From assembly GCA_034509755.1 (NCBI GenBank), contig CM067546.1, positions 18,953,648-19,017,647 on the forward strand: a DNA stretch of 64,000 nt. The letters are read 5' to 3'. Under the pieces are notes generated by a model, which was not told the origin of the DNA, ran no database searches, and worked only from the letters and a program-made list of their open reading frames with translations. This DNA is from Anisodus tanguticus (lineage: Eukaryota; Streptophyta; Magnoliopsida; Solanales; Solanaceae). Both the position numbers and the translations under genes were made by a program. How positions within the stretch are numbered: position 1 is the stretch's first letter; the number at the start of each line of letters is the position of its first letter. Below, in pieces: positions 41,701 to 57,100 of the stretch.

Positions 41701-44700
41701 ACTCCAGTTAAATATTGTAATGCCAGCCAAGATGGTTGTGGTTTTATTTCTATATCGAGTAAGGTGATGTAATTCCAGTGAAGGTGTTGCTATCTTCACT
41801 ACAGTTGAATAATATTATTCCATCCGGATGGTCGTTGTTTTCATTTTATATGGAGTTAGGGGATGTAATTCCGGCGATTTGTCGCGATCTTCACTCTAGT
41901 TGAATGATTTAATGACCAACCAAGATGGTCGTGGTTTCATTCTATATCGAGTTAGGTAATGTAATTCCGGCAAAGGTGTCACGGTCATCACTCCAGTTGA
42001 ATGATAAATGCCAGACAAGATGGTTGTGGTTTTCTTTCTATATCGAGTAAGGTGATGTAATTCTAGTGATGGTGTTGTTGTCTTCACTCCGGTTAAATAA
42101 TGCAATGCCGCCAAGATGGTCGTGGTTTCCATTTTATATCGAGTCGGGTTATGTAATTTTGACAAAGGTGTCGCGGTTTTTACTCCGGTTGAATGATGTA
42201 ATGCCACCAAAATGGTCGTGATTTTCTTTATTTATTGAGTAAATGATGTAATTACGAGAGAAGGTGTTGTTGTCTTCACTCCGGTTAAATATTGTAATGC
42301 CACCAAGATGGTTGTGGTTTTATTTCTATATCGAGTAAGGTGATGTAATTCCGTGAAGGTGTTGCTATCTTCACTACAGTTGAATAATATTATTCCACCC
42401 AGATGGTCGTTGTTTTCATTTTATATGGAGTTAGGGGATGTAATTCCGGCGATGCTGTCGCGATCTTCACTCTAGTTGAATGATTTAATGCCAACCAAGA
42501 TGGTCGTGGTTTCATTCTATATCGAGTTAGGTAATGTAATTCCGGCAAAGGTGTCACGGTCATCACTCCAGTTGAATGATAAATGCCAGACAAGATGGTT
42601 GTGGTTTTCTTTCTATATCGAGTAAGGTGATGTAATTCTAGTGATGGTGTTGTTGTCTTCACTCCAGTTAAATAATGCAATGCCAGCCAAGATGGTCGTG
42701 GTTTCCATTTTATATCGAGTCAGGTTATGTAATTTTGACAAAGGTGTCGCGGTTTTTACTCCAGTTGAATGATGTAATGCCAGCCAAAATGGTCGTGCTT
42801 TTCTTTCTATATTGAGTAAATGATGTATTTACAGAGAAGGTGTTGTTGTCTTCACTCCGTTAAATATTGTAATGCCACCAAGATGGTTGTGGTTTTATTT
42901 CTATATCGAGTAAGGTGATGTAATTCCGTGAAGGTGTTGCTATCTTCACTCCGGTTGAATAATATTATTCCACCAGATATGGTCGTTGTTTTCATTTTAT
43001 ATGGAGTTAGGGGGGATGTAATTCCGGCGATGTGTCGCGATCTTCACTCTAGTTGAATGATTTAATGCCAACCAAGATGGTCGTGGTTTCATTCTATATC
43101 GAGTTAGGTAATGTAATTCCGGCAAAGGTGTCACGGTCATCACTCCAGTTGAATGATAAATGCCAGACAAGATGGTTGTGGTTTTCTTTCTATATCGAGT
43201 AAGGTGATGTAATTCTAGTGATGGTGTTGTTGTCTTCACTCCGTTAAATAATGCAATGCCGAGTCAAGATGGTCGTGGTTTCCATTTTATATCGAGTCGG
43301 TTATGTAATTTTGACAAAGGTGTCGCGGTTTTTACTCCGGTTGAATGATGTAATGCCACCAAAATGGTCGTGCTTTTCTTTCTATATTGAGTAAATGATG
43401 TAATTACGAGAGAAGGTGTTGTTGTCTTCACTCCGGTTAAATATTGTAATGCCGACCAAGATGGTTGTGGTTTTATTTCTATATCGAGTAAGGTATGTAT
43501 GTAATTCCGGTGAAGGTGTTGCTATCTTCACTCCGGTTGAATAATATTATTCCGACCAGATGGTTGTTGTTTTCATTTTATATGGAGTTAGGGGATGTAA
43601 TTCCAGCGATGCTTCGCGATCTTCACTCTAGTTGAATGATTTAATGCCAACCAAGATGGTCGTGGTTTCATTCTATATCGAGTTAGGTAATGTAATTCCG
43701 GCAAAGGTGTCACGGTCATCACTCCAGTTTAATGATAAATGCCGGACAAGATGGTTGTGGTTTTCTTTCTATATCGAGTAAGGTGATGTAATTCTAGTGA
43801 TGGTGTTGTTGTCTTCACTCCGGTTAAATAATGCAATGCCGCCAAGATGGTCGTGGTTTCCATTTTATATCGAGTCGGGTTATGTAATTTTGACAAAGGT
43901 GTCGCGGTTTTTACTCCGGTTGAATGATGTAATGCCACCAAAATGGTCGTGATTTTCTTTCTATATTGAGTAAATATGTAATTACGAGAGAAGGTGTTGT
44001 TGTCTTCACTCCGGTTAAATATTGTAATGCCGCCAAGATGGTTGTGGTTTTATTTCTATATCGAGTAAGGTGATGTAATTCCGGTGAAGGTGTTGCTATC
44101 TTCACTCCGGTTGAATAATATTATTCCACCCAGGATGGTCGTTGTTTTCATTTTATATGGAGTTAGGGGATGTAATTCCGCGATGTTTGTCGCGATCTTC
44201 ACTCTAGTTGAATGATTTAATGCCAACCAAGATGGTCGTGGTTTCATTCTATATCGAGTTAGGTAATGTAATTCCGGCAAAGGTGTCACGGTCATCACTC
44301 CGGTTGAATGATAAATGCCGGACAAGATGGTTGTGGTTTTCTTTCTATATCGAGTAAGGTGATGTAATTCTAGTGATGGTGTTGTTGTCTTCACTCCGTT
44401 AAATAATGCAATGCCGCCCAAGATGGTCGTGGTTTCCATTTTATATCGAGTCGGGTTATGTAATTTTGACAAAGGTGTCGCGGTTTTTACTCCGGTTGAA
44501 TGATGTAATGCCGGCCAAAATGGTCGTGATTTTCTTTATATATTGAGTAAATGATGTAATTACGAGAGAAGGTGTTGTTGTCTTCACTCCGTTAAATATT
44601 GTAATGCCGACCAAGATGGTTGTGGTTTTATTTCTATATCGAGTAAGGTGATGTAATTCCAGTGAAGGTGTTGCTATCTTCACTCCAGTTGAATAATATT

Positions 44701-47700
44701 ATTCCAGCCAGATGGTCGTTGTTTTCATTTTATATGGAGTTAGGGGATGTAATTTCGGCGATGCTGTCGCGATCTTCACTCTAGTTGAATGATTTAATGC
44801 CAACCAAGATGGTCGTGGTTTCATTCTATATCGAGTTAGGTAATGTAATTCCGGCAAAGGTGTCACGGTCATCACTCCAGTTGAATGATAAATGCCAGAC
44901 AAGATGGTTGTGGTTTTCTTTCTATATCGAGTAAGGTGATGTAATTCTAGTGATGGTGTTGTTGTCTTCACTCCTGTTAAATAATGCAATGCCGGTCAAG
45001 ATGATGTGGTCGTGGTTTCCATTTTATATCGAGTCAGGTTATGTAATTTTGACAAAGGTGTCGCGGTTTTTACTCCAGTTGAATGATGTAATCCAGCCAA
45101 AATGGTCGTGCTTTTCTTTCTATATTGAGTAAATAATGTAATTACAGAGAAGGTGTTGTTGTCTTCACTCCAGTTAAATATTGTAATGCCAGCCAAGATG
45201 GTTGTGGTTTTATTTCTATATCGAGTAAGGTGATGTAATTCCAGTGAAGGTGTTGCTATCTTCACTCCAGTTGAATAATATTATTCCAGCCAGATGGTCG
45301 TTGTTTTCATTTTATATGGAGTTAGGGGATGTAATTCCGGCGATGCTGTCGCGATCTTCACTCTAGTTGAATGATTTAATGCCAACCAAGATGGTCGTGG
45401 TTTCATTCTATATCGAGTTAGGTAATGTAATTCCGGCAAAGGTGTCACGGTCATCACTCCAGTTGAATGATAAATGCCAGACAAGATGGTTGTGGTTTTC
45501 TTTCTATATCGAGTAAGGTGATGTAATTCTAGTGATGGTGTTGTTGTCTTCACTCCAGTTAAATAATGCAATGCCAGCCAAGATGGTCGTGGTTTCCATT
45601 TTATATCGAGTCAGGTTATGTAATTTTGACAAAGGTGTCGCGGTTTTTACTCCAGTTGAATGATGTAATGCCACCAAAATGGTCGTGATTTTCTTTCTTT
45701 ATATTGAGTAAATGATGTAATTACGAGAGAAGGTGTTGTTGTCTTCACTCCGGTTAAATATTGTAATGCCGACCAAGATGGTTGTGGTTTTATTTCTATA
45801 TCGAGTAAGGTGATGTAATTCCAGTGAAGGTGTTGCTATCTTCACTCCAGTTGAATAATATTATTCCAGCCAGATGGTCGTTGTTTTCATTTTATATGGA
45901 GTTAGGGGATGTAATTCCGGCGATGTTGTCGCGATCTTCACTCTAGTTGAATGATTTAATGCCAACCAAGATGGTCGTGGTTTCATTCTATATCGAGTTA
46001 GGTAATGTAATTCCGGCAAAGGTGTCACGGTCATCACTCCAGTTGAATGATAAATGCCAGACAAGATGGTTGTGGTTTTCTTTCTATATCGAGTAAGGTG
46101 ATGTAATTCTAGTGATGGTGTTGTTGTCTTCACTCCGTTAAATAATGCAATGCCGCCAAGATGGTCGTGGTTTCCATTTTATATCGAGTCAGGTTATGTA
46201 ATTTTGACAAAGGTGTCGCGGTTTTTACTCCAGTTGAATGATGTAATGCCACCCAAAATGGTCGTGCTTTTCTTTCTATATTGAGTAAATAATGTATTTA
46301 CGAGAGAAGGTGTTGTTGTCTTCACTCCGCTTAAATATTGTAATGCCACCAAGATGGTTGTGGTTTTATTTCTATATCGAGTAAGGTGATGTAATTCCGT
46401 GAAGGTGTTGCTATCTTCACTCCGGTTGAATAATATTATTCCAACGGATGGTCGTTGTTTTCATTTTATATGGAGTTAGGGGATGTAATTCCGGCGATGT
46501 TGTCGCGATGATCTTCACTCTAGTTGAATGATTTAATGCCAACCAAGATGGTCGTGGTTTCATTCTATATCGAGTTAGGTAATGTAATTCCGGCAAAGGT
46601 GTCACGGTCATCACTCCAGGTTGAATGATAAATGCCGGACAAGATGGTTGTGGTTTTCTTTCTATATCGAGTAAGGTGATGTAATTCTAGTGATGGTGTT
46701 GTTGTCTTCACTCCGGTTAAATAATGCAATGCCGACCAAGATGGTCGTGGTTTCCATTTTATATCGAGTCGTTATGTAATTTTGACAAAGGTGTCGCGGT
46801 TTTTACTCCGGTTGAATGATGTAATGCCAGCCAAAATGGTCGTGCTTTTCTTTCTATATTGAGTAAATAATGTAATTACGAGAGAAGGTGTTGTTGTCTT
46901 CACTCCGCTAAATATTGTAATGCCGGCCAAGATGGTTGTGGTTTTATTTCTATATCGAGTAAGGTGATGTAATTCCGGTGAAGGTGTTGCTATCTTCACT
47001 CCGGTTGAATAATATTATTCCACCAGATGGTCGTTGTTTTCATTTTATATGGAGTTAGGGGATGTAATTCGGCGATGTTGTCGCGATCTTCACTCTAGTT
47101 GAATGATTTAATGCCAACCAAGATGGTCGTGGTTTCATTCTATATCGAGTTAGGTAATGTAATTCCGGCAAAGGTGTCACGGTCATCACTCCCGGTTGAA
47201 TGATAAATGCCGACAAGATGGTTGTGGTTTTCTTTCTATATCGAGTAAGGTGATGTAATTCTAGTGATGGTGTTGTTGTCTTCACTCCGTTAAATAATGC
47301 AATGCCGGCCAAGATGGTCGTGGTTTCCATTTTATATCGAGTCGGGTATGTAATTTTGACAAAGGTGTCGCGGTTTTTACTCCGGTTGAATGATGTAATG
47401 CCAATGCCAGCCAAAATGGTCGTGCTTTTCTTTCTATATTGAGTAAATAATGTAATTACGAGAGAAGGTGTTGTTGTCTTCACTCCGGTTAAATATTGTA
47501 ATGCCAGCCAAGATGGTTGTGGTTTTATTTCTATATCGAGTAAGGTGATGTAATTCCAGTGAAGGTGTTGCTATCTTCACTCCAGTTGAATAATATTATT
47601 CCAGCCAGATGGTCGTTGTTTTCATTTTATATGGAGTTAGGGGATGTAATTCCGGCGATGCTGTCGCGATCTTCACTCTAGTTGAATGATTTAATGCCAA

Positions 47701-48186
47701 CCAAGATGGTCGTGGTTTCATTCTATATCGAGTTAGGTAATGTAATTCCGGCAAAGGTGTCACGGTCATCACTCCAGTTGAATGATAAATGCCAGACAAG
47801 ATGGTTGTGGTTTTCTTTCTATATCGAGTAAGGTGATGTAATTCTAGTGATGGTGTTGTTGTCTTCACTCCAGTTAAATAATGCAATGCCAGCCAAGATG
47901 GTCGTGGTTTCCATTTTATATCGAGTCAGGTTATGTAATTTTGACAAAGGTGTCGCGGTTTTTACTCCAGTTGAATGATGTAATGCCAGCCAAAATGGTC
48001 GTGATTTTCTTTATATATTGAGTAAATGATGTAATTACGAGAGAAGGTGTTGTTGTCTTCACTCCGCTTAAATATTGTAATGCCAGCCAAGATGGTTGTG
48101 GTTTTATTTCTATATCGAGTAAGGTGATGTAATTCCGTGAAGGTGTTGCTATCTTCACTCCGGTTGAATAATATTATTCCAAACCG
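11703..48186 (+). repeat. Array block 4: HOR copies 20-82, CGG-type runs alternating with CAG-intact runs
   Basis: TATGGAG of successive A monomers: 11725, 12304, 12887, 13469, 14045, 14623, 15205, 15779, 16357, 16941, 17520, 18104, 18688, 19268, 19850, 20426, 21006, 21584, 22160, 22737, 23315, 23893, 24474, 25055, 25634, 26213, 26791, 27379, 27957, 28534, 29112, 29695, 30275, 30854, 31431, 32011, 32589, 33168, 33746, 34326, 34905, 35483, 36061, 36637, 37216, 37795, 38375, 38955, 39539, 40117, 40696, 41272, 41849, 42424, 43000, 43581, 44156, 44733, 45315, 45895, 46469, 47048, 47630. CGG-type runs include about 16.78-20.2 kb and 30.24-31.35 kb. Intact runs include about 28.47-29.44 kb and 37.36-38.24 kb. 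The CTG in A is commonly read CTTTG or TTTG. Short local duplications occur, such as CCGGACCGGACAAG near 26957 and TTCACTTCACTC near 38998. Confidence 0.9.
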
Positions 48187-51100
48187 GATGGTCGTTGTTT
48201 TCATTTTATATGGAGTTAGGGGATGTAATTCCGGCGATGTCTTTGTCGCGATCTTCACTCTAGTTGAATGATTTAATGCCAACCAAGATGGTCGTGGTTT
48301 CATTCTATATCGAGTTAGGTAATGTAATTCCGGCAAAGGTGTCACGGTCATCACTCCAGTTGAATGATAAATGCCAGACAAGATGGTTGTGGTTTTCTTT
48401 CTATATCGAGTAAGGTGATGTAATTCTAGTGATGGTGTTGTTGTCTTCACTCCGTTAAATAATGCAATGCCACCAAGATGGTCGTGGTTTCCATTTTATA
48501 TCGAGTCGGGTTATGTAATAATTTGACAAAGGTGTCGCGGTTTTTACTCCAGTTGAATGATGTAATGCCAGCAAAAATGGTCGTGTATTTCTTTCTATAT
48601 TGAGTAAATTATGTATTTACAAAGAAGGTGTTGTTGTCTTCACTCCAGTTAAATATTGTAATGCCAGCCAAGATGGTTGTGGTTTTATTTCTATATCGAG
48701 TAAGGTGATGTAATTCCGTGAAGGTGTTGCTATCTTCACTCCGGATGAATAATATTATTCCACCAGGATGGTCGTTGTTTTCATTTTATATGGAGTTAGG
48801 GGATGTAATTCCGGCGATGTTTGTCGCGATCTTCACTCTAGTTGAATGATTTAATGCCAACCAAGATGGTCGTGGTTTCATTCTATATCGAGTTAGGTAA
48901 TGTAATTCCGGCAAAGGTGTCACGGTCATCACTCCGGTTGAATGATAAATGCCGGACAAGATGGTTGTGGTTTTCTTTCTATATCGAGTAAGGTGATGTA
49001 ATTCTAGTGATGGTGTTGTTGTGTCTTCACTCCGTTAAATAATGCAATGCCGCCAAGATGGTCGTGGTTTCCATTTTATATCGAGTCAGGTTATGTAATT
49101 TTGACAAAGGTGTCGCGGTTTTTACTCCAGTTGAATGATGTAATGCCACCCAAAATGGTCGTGATTTTCTTTATTTATTGAGTAAATGATGTAATTACGA
49201 GAGAAGGTGTTGTTGTCTTCACTCCGAGTTAAATATTGTAATGCCACCAAGATGGTTGTGGTTTTATTTCTATATCGAGTAAGGTGATGTAATTCCAGTG
49301 AAGGTGTTGCTATCTTCACTCCAGTTGAATAATATTATTCCAGCCAGATGGTCGTTGTTTTCATTTTATATGGAGTTAGGGGATGTAATTCCGGCGATGT
49401 CTTGTCGCGATCTTCACTCTAGTTGAATGATTTAATGCCAACCAAGATGGTCGTGGTTTCATTCTATATCGAGTTAGGTAATTTAATTCCAGCAAAGGTG
49501 TCACGGTCATCACTCCAGGTGAATGATAAATGCCAGACAAAATGGTTGTGGTTTTCTTTCTATATAGAGTAAGGTGATGTAAATCTAGTGATGGTGTTGT
49601 TGTCTTCACTCCGTTAAATAATGCAATGCCATCCAAGATGGTCGTGGTTTCCATTTTATATCGAGTCGTTATGTAATTTTGACAAAGGTGTCGCGGTTTT
49701 TTTACTCCGGTTGAATGATGTAATCCAGCCAAAATGGTCGTGCTTTTCTTTTTATATTGAGTAAATAATGTAATTACGAGAGAAGGTGTTGTTGTCTTCA
49801 CTCCGCTTAAATATTGTAATGCCGCCAAGATGGTTGTGGTTTTATTTCTATATCGAGTAAGGTGATGTAATTCCAGTGAAGGTGTTGCTATCTTCACTCC
49901 AGATGAATAATATTATTCCAGCCAGATGGTCGTTGTTTTCATTTTATATGGAGTTAGGGGATGTAATTCCGGCGATGTTTGTCGCGATCTTCACTCTAGT
50001 TGAATGATTTAATGCCAACCAATGGTCGTGGTTTCATTCTATATCGAGTTAGGTAATGTAATTCCGGCAAAGGTGTCACGGTCATCACTCCAGTTGAATG
50101 ATAAATGCCAGACAAGATGGTTGTGGTTTTCTTTCTATATCGAGTAAGGTGATGTAATTCTAGTGATGGTGTTGTTGTCTTCACTCCAGTTAAATAATGC
50201 AATGCCAATGCCAAGATGGTCGTGGTTTCCATTTTATATCGAGTCGGTTATGTAATTTTGACAAAGGTGTCGCGGTTTTTACTCCGGTTGAATGATGTAA
50301 TGCCACCAAAATGGTCGTGATTTTCTTTATTTATTGAGTAAATGATGTAATTACGAGAGAAGGTGTTGTTGTCTTCACTCCGCTTAAATATTGTAATGCC
50401 AACCAAGATGGTTGTGGTTTTATTTCTATATCGAGTAAGGTGATGTAATTCCGTGAAGGTGTTGCTATCTTCACTCCGGATGAATAATATTATTCCACCC
50501 AGGATGGTCGTTGTTTCATTTTATATGGAGTTAGGGGATGTAATTCCGGCGATGCTGTCGCGATCTTCACTCTAGTTGAATGATTTAATGCCAACCAAGA
50601 TGGTCGTGGTTTCATTCTATATCGAGTTAGGTAATGTAATTCCGGCAAAGGTGTCACGGTCATCACTCCAGTTGAATGATAAATGCCGACAAGATGGTTG
50701 TGGTTTTCTTTCTATATCGAGTAAGGTGATGTAATTCTAGTGATGGTGTTGTTGTCTTCACTCCGCTTAAATAATGCAATGCCACCAAGATGGTCGTGGT
50801 TTCCATTTTATATCGAGTCGTTATGTAATTTTGACAAAGGTGTCGCGGTTTTTACTCCAGTTGAATGATGTAATGCCAGCCAAAATGGTCGTGATTTTCT
50901 TTCTATATTGAGTAAATGATGTAATTACAGAGAAGGTGTTGTTGTCTTCACTCCAGTTAAATATTGTAATGCCACCAAGATGGTTGTGGTTTTATTTCTA
51001 TATATCGTAGTGATGTAATTCCGGTGAAGGTGTTGCTATCTTCACTCCGGTGAATAATATTATTCCAAAGGATGGTCGTTGTTTTCATTTTATATGGAGT

Positions 51101-54100
51101 TAGGGGATGTAATTCCGGCGATGTCTTGTCGCGATCTTCACTCTAGTTGAATGATTTAATGCCAACCAAGATGGTCGTGGTTTCATTCTATATCGAGTTA
51201 GGTAATGTAATTCCGGCAAAGGTGTCACGGTCATCACTCCAGTTGAATGATAAATGCCAGACAAGATGGTTGTGGTTTTCTTTCTATATCGAGTAAGGTG
51301 ATGTAATTCTAGTGATGGTGTTGTTGTCTTCACTCCGCTTAAATAATGCAATGCCACCAAGATGGTCGTGGTTTCCATTTTATATCGAGTCGGTTATGTA
51401 ATTTTGACAAAGGTGTCGCGGTTTTTACTCCAAATGCTGAATGATGTAATGCCAAAGCCAAAATGGTCGTGATTTTCTTTATTTATTGAGTAAATGATGT
51501 AATTACAAGAGAAGGTGTTGTTGTCTTCACTCCAGTTAAATATTGTAATGCCAGCCAAGATGGTTGTGGTTTTATTTCTATATCGAGTAAGGTGATGTAA
51601 TTCCAGTGAAGGTGTTGCTATCTTCACTCCAGATGAATAATATTATTCCAGCCAGATGGTCGTTGTTTTCATTTTATATGGAGTTAGGGGATGTAATTCC
51701 GGCGATGCTTGTCGCGATCTTCACTCTAGTTGAATGATTTAATGCCAACCAAGATGGTCGTGGTTTCATTCTATATCGAGTTAGGTAATGTAATTCCGGC
51801 AAAGGTGTGTCACGGTCATCACTCCAGTTGAATGATAAATGCCAGACAAGATGGTTGTGGTTTTCTTTCTATATCGAGTAAGGTGATGTAATTCTAGTGA
51901 TGGTGTTGTTGTCTTCACTCCAGTTAAATAATGCAATGCCAGCCAAGATGGTCGTGGTTTCCATTTTATATCGAGTCGTTTATGTAATTTTGACAAAGGT
52001 GTCGCGTTTTTACTCCGCTTGAATGATGTAATGCCAGCCAAAATGGTCGTGATTTTCTTTATTTATTGAGTAAATGATGTAATTACGAGAGAAGGTGTTG
52101 TTGTCTTCACTCCACTTAAATATTGTAATGCCACCCAAGATGGTTGTGGTTTTATTTCTATATCGAGTAAGGTGATGTAATTCCAGTGAAGGTGTTGCTA
52201 TCTTCACTCCAGATGAATAATATTATTCCAGCCAGATGGTCGTTGTTTTCATTTTATATGGAGTTAGGGGATGTAATTCCGGCGATGCTGTCGCGATCTT
52301 CACTCTAGTTGAATGATTTAATGCCAACCAAGATGGTCGTGGTTTCATTCTATATCGAGTTAGGTAATGTAATTCCGGCAAAGGTGTCACGGTCATCACT
52401 CCAGCTTGAATGATAAATGCCGACAAGATGGTTGTGGTTTTCTTTCTATATCGAGTAAGGTGATGTAATTCTAGTGATGGTGTTGTTGTCTTCACTCCTT
52501 AAATAATGCAATGCCGCCAAGATGGTCGTGGTTTCCATTTTATATCGAGTCGTTATGTAATTTTGACAAAGGTGTCGCGTTTTTACTCCAGCTGAATGAT
52601 GTAATCCACCAAAATGGTCGTGATTTTCTTTATATTGAGTAAATAATGTAATTACGAGAGAAGGTGTTGTTGTCTTCACTCCGCTTAAATATTGTAATGC
52701 CACCAAGATGGTTGTGGTTTTATTTCTATATCGAGTAAGGTGATGTAATTCCGGTGAAGGTGTTGCTATCTTCACTCCGGATGAATAATATTATTCCACC
52801 AGATGGTCGTTGTTTTCATTTTATATGGAGTTAGGGGATGTAATTCCGGCGATGTCGTCGCGATCTTCACTCTAGTTGAATGATTTAATGCCAACCAAGA
52901 TGGTCGTGGTTTCATTCTATATCGAGTTAGGTAATGTAATTCCGGCAAAGGTGTCACGGTCATCACTCCGCTTGAATGATAAATGCCGACAAGATGGTTG
53001 TGGTTTTCTTTCTATATCGAGTAAGGTGATGTAATTCTAGTGATGGTGTTGTTGTCTTCACTCCGCTTAAATAATGCAATGCCACCAAGATGGTCGTGGT
53101 TTCCATTTTATATCGAGTCGTTATGTAATTTTGACAAAGGTGTCGCGGTTTTTACTCCAGCTGAATGATGTAATGCCACCAAAATGGTCGTGATTTTCTT
53201 TATTTATTGAGTAAATGATGTAATTACGAGAGAAGGTGTTGTTGTCTTCACTCCGCTTAAATATTGTAATGCCACCAAGATGGTTGTGGTTTTATTTCTA
53301 TATCGAGTAAGGTGATGTAATTCCAAGTGAAGGTGTTGCTATCTTCACTCCGGATGAATAATATTATTCCAAACGGATGGTCGTTGTTTTCATTTTATAT
53401 GGAGTTAGGGGATGTAATTCCGGCGATGTTGTCGCGATCTTCACTCTAGTTGAATGATTTAATGCCAACCAAGATGGTCGTGGTTTCATTCTATATCGAG
53501 TTAGGTAATGTAATTCCGGCAAAGGTGTCACGGTCATCACTCCAAATAATGATAAATGCCGTACAAGATGGTTGTGGTTTTCTTTCTATATCGAGTAAGG
53601 TGATGTAATTCTAGTGATGGTGTTGTTGTCTTCACTCCGCTTAAATAATGCAATGCCACCAAGATGGTCGTGGTTTCCATTTTATATCGAGTCGTTATGT
53701 AATTTTGACAAAGGTGTCGCGGTTTTTACTCCGCTTGAATGATGTAATGCCACCAAAAATGGTCGTGATTTTCTTTATTTATTGAGTAAATGATGTAATT
53801 ACGAGAAGGTGTTGTTGTCTTCACTCCGCTTAAATATTGTAATGCCACCAAGATGGTTGTGGTTTTATTTCTATATCGAGTAAGGTGATGTAATTCCAGT
53901 GAAGGTGTTGCTATCTTCACTCCGGATGAATAATATTATTCCACCGATGATGGTCGTTGTTTTCATTTTATATGGAGTTAGGGGATGTAATTCCGGCGAT
54001 GTTGTCGCGATCTTCACTCTAGTTGAATGATTTAATGCCAACCAAGATGGTCGTGGTTTCATTCTATATCGAGTTAGGTAATGTAATTCCGGCAAAGGTG

Positions 54101-57100
54101 TCACGGTCATCACTCCAGCTTGAATGATAAATGCCGCACAAGATGGTTGTGGTTTTCTTTCTATATCGAGTAAGGTGATGTAATTCTAGTGATGGTGTTG
54201 TTGTCTTCACTCCGTTAAATAATGCAATGCCACCAAGATGGTCGTGGTTTCCATTTTATATCGAGTCGTTATGTAATTTTGACAAAGGTGTCGCGGTTTT
54301 TACTCCGCTTGAATGATGTAATCCAATCCAGCCAAAATGGTCGTGCTTTTCTTTCTATATTGAGTAAATAATGTAATTACGTAGAAGGTGTTGTTGTCTT
54401 CACTCCCGCTAAATATTGTAATGCCACCAAGATGGTTGTGGTTTTATTTCTATATCGAGTAAGGTGATGTAATTCCAAGAAGGTGTTGCTATCTTCACTC
54501 CGCATGAATAATATTATTCCAAATTTTATGGTCGTTGTTTTCATTTTATATGGAGTTAGGGGATGTAATTCCGGCGATGTCGTCGCGATCTTCACTCTAG
54601 TTGAATGATTTAATGCCAACCAAGATGGTCGTGGTTTCATTCTATATCGAGTTAGGTAATGTAATTCCGGCAAAGGTGTCACGGTCATCACTCCAGCTGA
54701 ATGATAAATGCCGTACAAGATGGTTGTGGTTTTCTTTCTATATCGAGTAAGGTGATGTAATTCTAGTGATGGTGTTGTTGTCTTCACTCCAGCTTAAATA
54801 ATGCAATGCCACCAAGATGGTCGTGGTTTCCATTTTATATCGAGTCGTTTATGTAATTTTGACAAAGGTGTCGCGGTTTTTTTACTCCGCTGAATGATGT
54901 AATGCCAAAATGCCAAAATGGTCGTGATTTTCTTTATTTATTGAGTAAATGATGTAATTACAGAGAAGGTGTTGTTGTCTTCACTCCTCCAGCTTAAATA
55001 TTGTAATGCCACCAAGATGGTTGTGGTTTTATTTCTATATCGAGTAAGGTGATGTAATTCCAAGTGAAGGTGTTGCTATCTTCACTCCGCATGAATAATA
55101 TTATTCCAAACCCAGATGGTCGTTGTTTTCATTTTATATGGAGTTAGGGGATGTAATTCCGGCGATGTCGTCGCGATCTTCACTCTAGTTGAATGATTTA
55201 ATGCCAACCAAGATGGTCGTGGTTTCATTCTATATCGAGTTAGGTAATGTAATTCCGGCAAAGGTGTCACGGTCATCACTCCAGCTTGAATGATAAATGC
55301 CGACAAGATGGTTGTGGTTTTCTTTCTATATCGAGTAAGGTGATGTAATTCTAGTGATGGTGTTGTTGTCTTCACTCCGCTAAATAATGCAATGCCACCA
55401 AGATGGTCGTGGTTTCCATTTTATATCGAGTCGTTATGTAATTTTGACAAAGGTGTCGCGGTTTTTACTCCAGCTTGAATGATGTAATGCCACCAAAAAA
55501 TGTCGTCGTGATTTTCTTTATTTATTGAGTAAATGATGTAATTACAGAGAAGGTGTTGTTGTCTTCACTCCGCTTAAATATTGTAATGCCACCCAAGATG
55601 GTTGTGGTTTTATTTCTATATCGAGTAAGGTGATGTAATTCCAAAGAAGGTGTTGCTATCTTCACTCCGCTGAATAATATTATTCCAAATTTTAATGCCG
55701 ATGGTCGTTGTTTTCATTTTATATGGAGTTAGGGGATGTAATTCCGGCGATGTTGTCGCGATCTTCACTCTAGTTGAATGATTTAATGCCAACCAAGATG
55801 GTCGTGGTTTCATTCTATATCGAGTTAGGTAATGTAATTCCGGCAAAGGTGTCACGGTCATCACTCCGCTGAATGATAAATGCCGACAAGATGGTTGTGG
55901 TTTTCTTTTTATATCGAGTAAGGTGATGTAATTCTAGTGATGGTGTTGTTGTCTTCACTCCGTTAAATAATGCAATGCCACCAAGATGGTCGTGGTTTCC
56001 ATTTTATATGAGTCGTGTTATGTAATTTTGACAAAGGTGTCGCGTTTTTACTCCAGCTTGAATGATGTAATCCACCAAAATGGTCGTGCTTTTCTTTCTA
56101 TATTGAGTAAATAATGTAATTACAGAGAAGGTGTTGTTGTCTTCACTCCAGTTAAATATTGTAATGCCAGCCAAGATGGTTGTGGTTTTATTTCTATATC
56201 GAGTAAGGTGATGTAATTCCAAAGTGAAGGTGTTGCTATCTTCACTCCAGATGAATAATATTATTCCACCCGAGATGGTCGTTGTTTTCATTTTATATGG
56301 AGTTAGGGGATGTAATTCCGATGTCGTCGTCGCGATCTTCACTCTAGTTGAATGATTTAATGCCAACCAAGATGGTCGTGGTTTCATTCTATATCGAGTT
56401 AGGTAATGTAATTCCGGCAAAGGTGTCACGGTCATCACTCCAAATTGAATGATAAATGCCGACAAGATGGTTGTGGTTTTCTTTCTATATCGAGTAAGGT
56501 GATGTATGTATTCTAGTGATGGTGTTGTTGTCTTCACTCCAGCTTAAATAATGCAATGCCACCAAGATGGTCGTGGTTTCCATTTTATATCGAGTCGTTA
56601 TGTAATTTTGACAAAGGTGTCGCGGTTTTTACTCCAGCTTGAATGATGTAATGCCACCAAAATGGTCGTGATTTTCTTTATTTATTGAGTAAATGATGTA
56701 ATTACAGAGAAGGTGTTGTTGTCTTCACTCCAGTTAAATATTGTAATGCCAGCCAAGATGGTTGTGGTTTTATTTCTATATCGAGTAAGGTGATGTAATT
56801 CCAGTGAAGGTGTTGCTATCTTCACTCCAGATGAATAATATTATTCCAGCCATTATTATGGTCGTTGTTTTCATTTTATATGGAGTTAGGGGATGTAATT
56901 CCGGCGATGCTGTCGCGATCTTCACTCTAGTTGAATGATTTAATGCCAACCAAGATGGTCGTGGTTTCATTCTATATCGAGTTAGGTAATGTAATTCCGG
57001 CAAAGGTGTCACGGTCATCACTCCAGTTGAATGATAAATGCCAGACAAGATGGTTATGGTTTTCTTTCTATATCGAGTAAGGTGATGTAATTCTAGTGAT

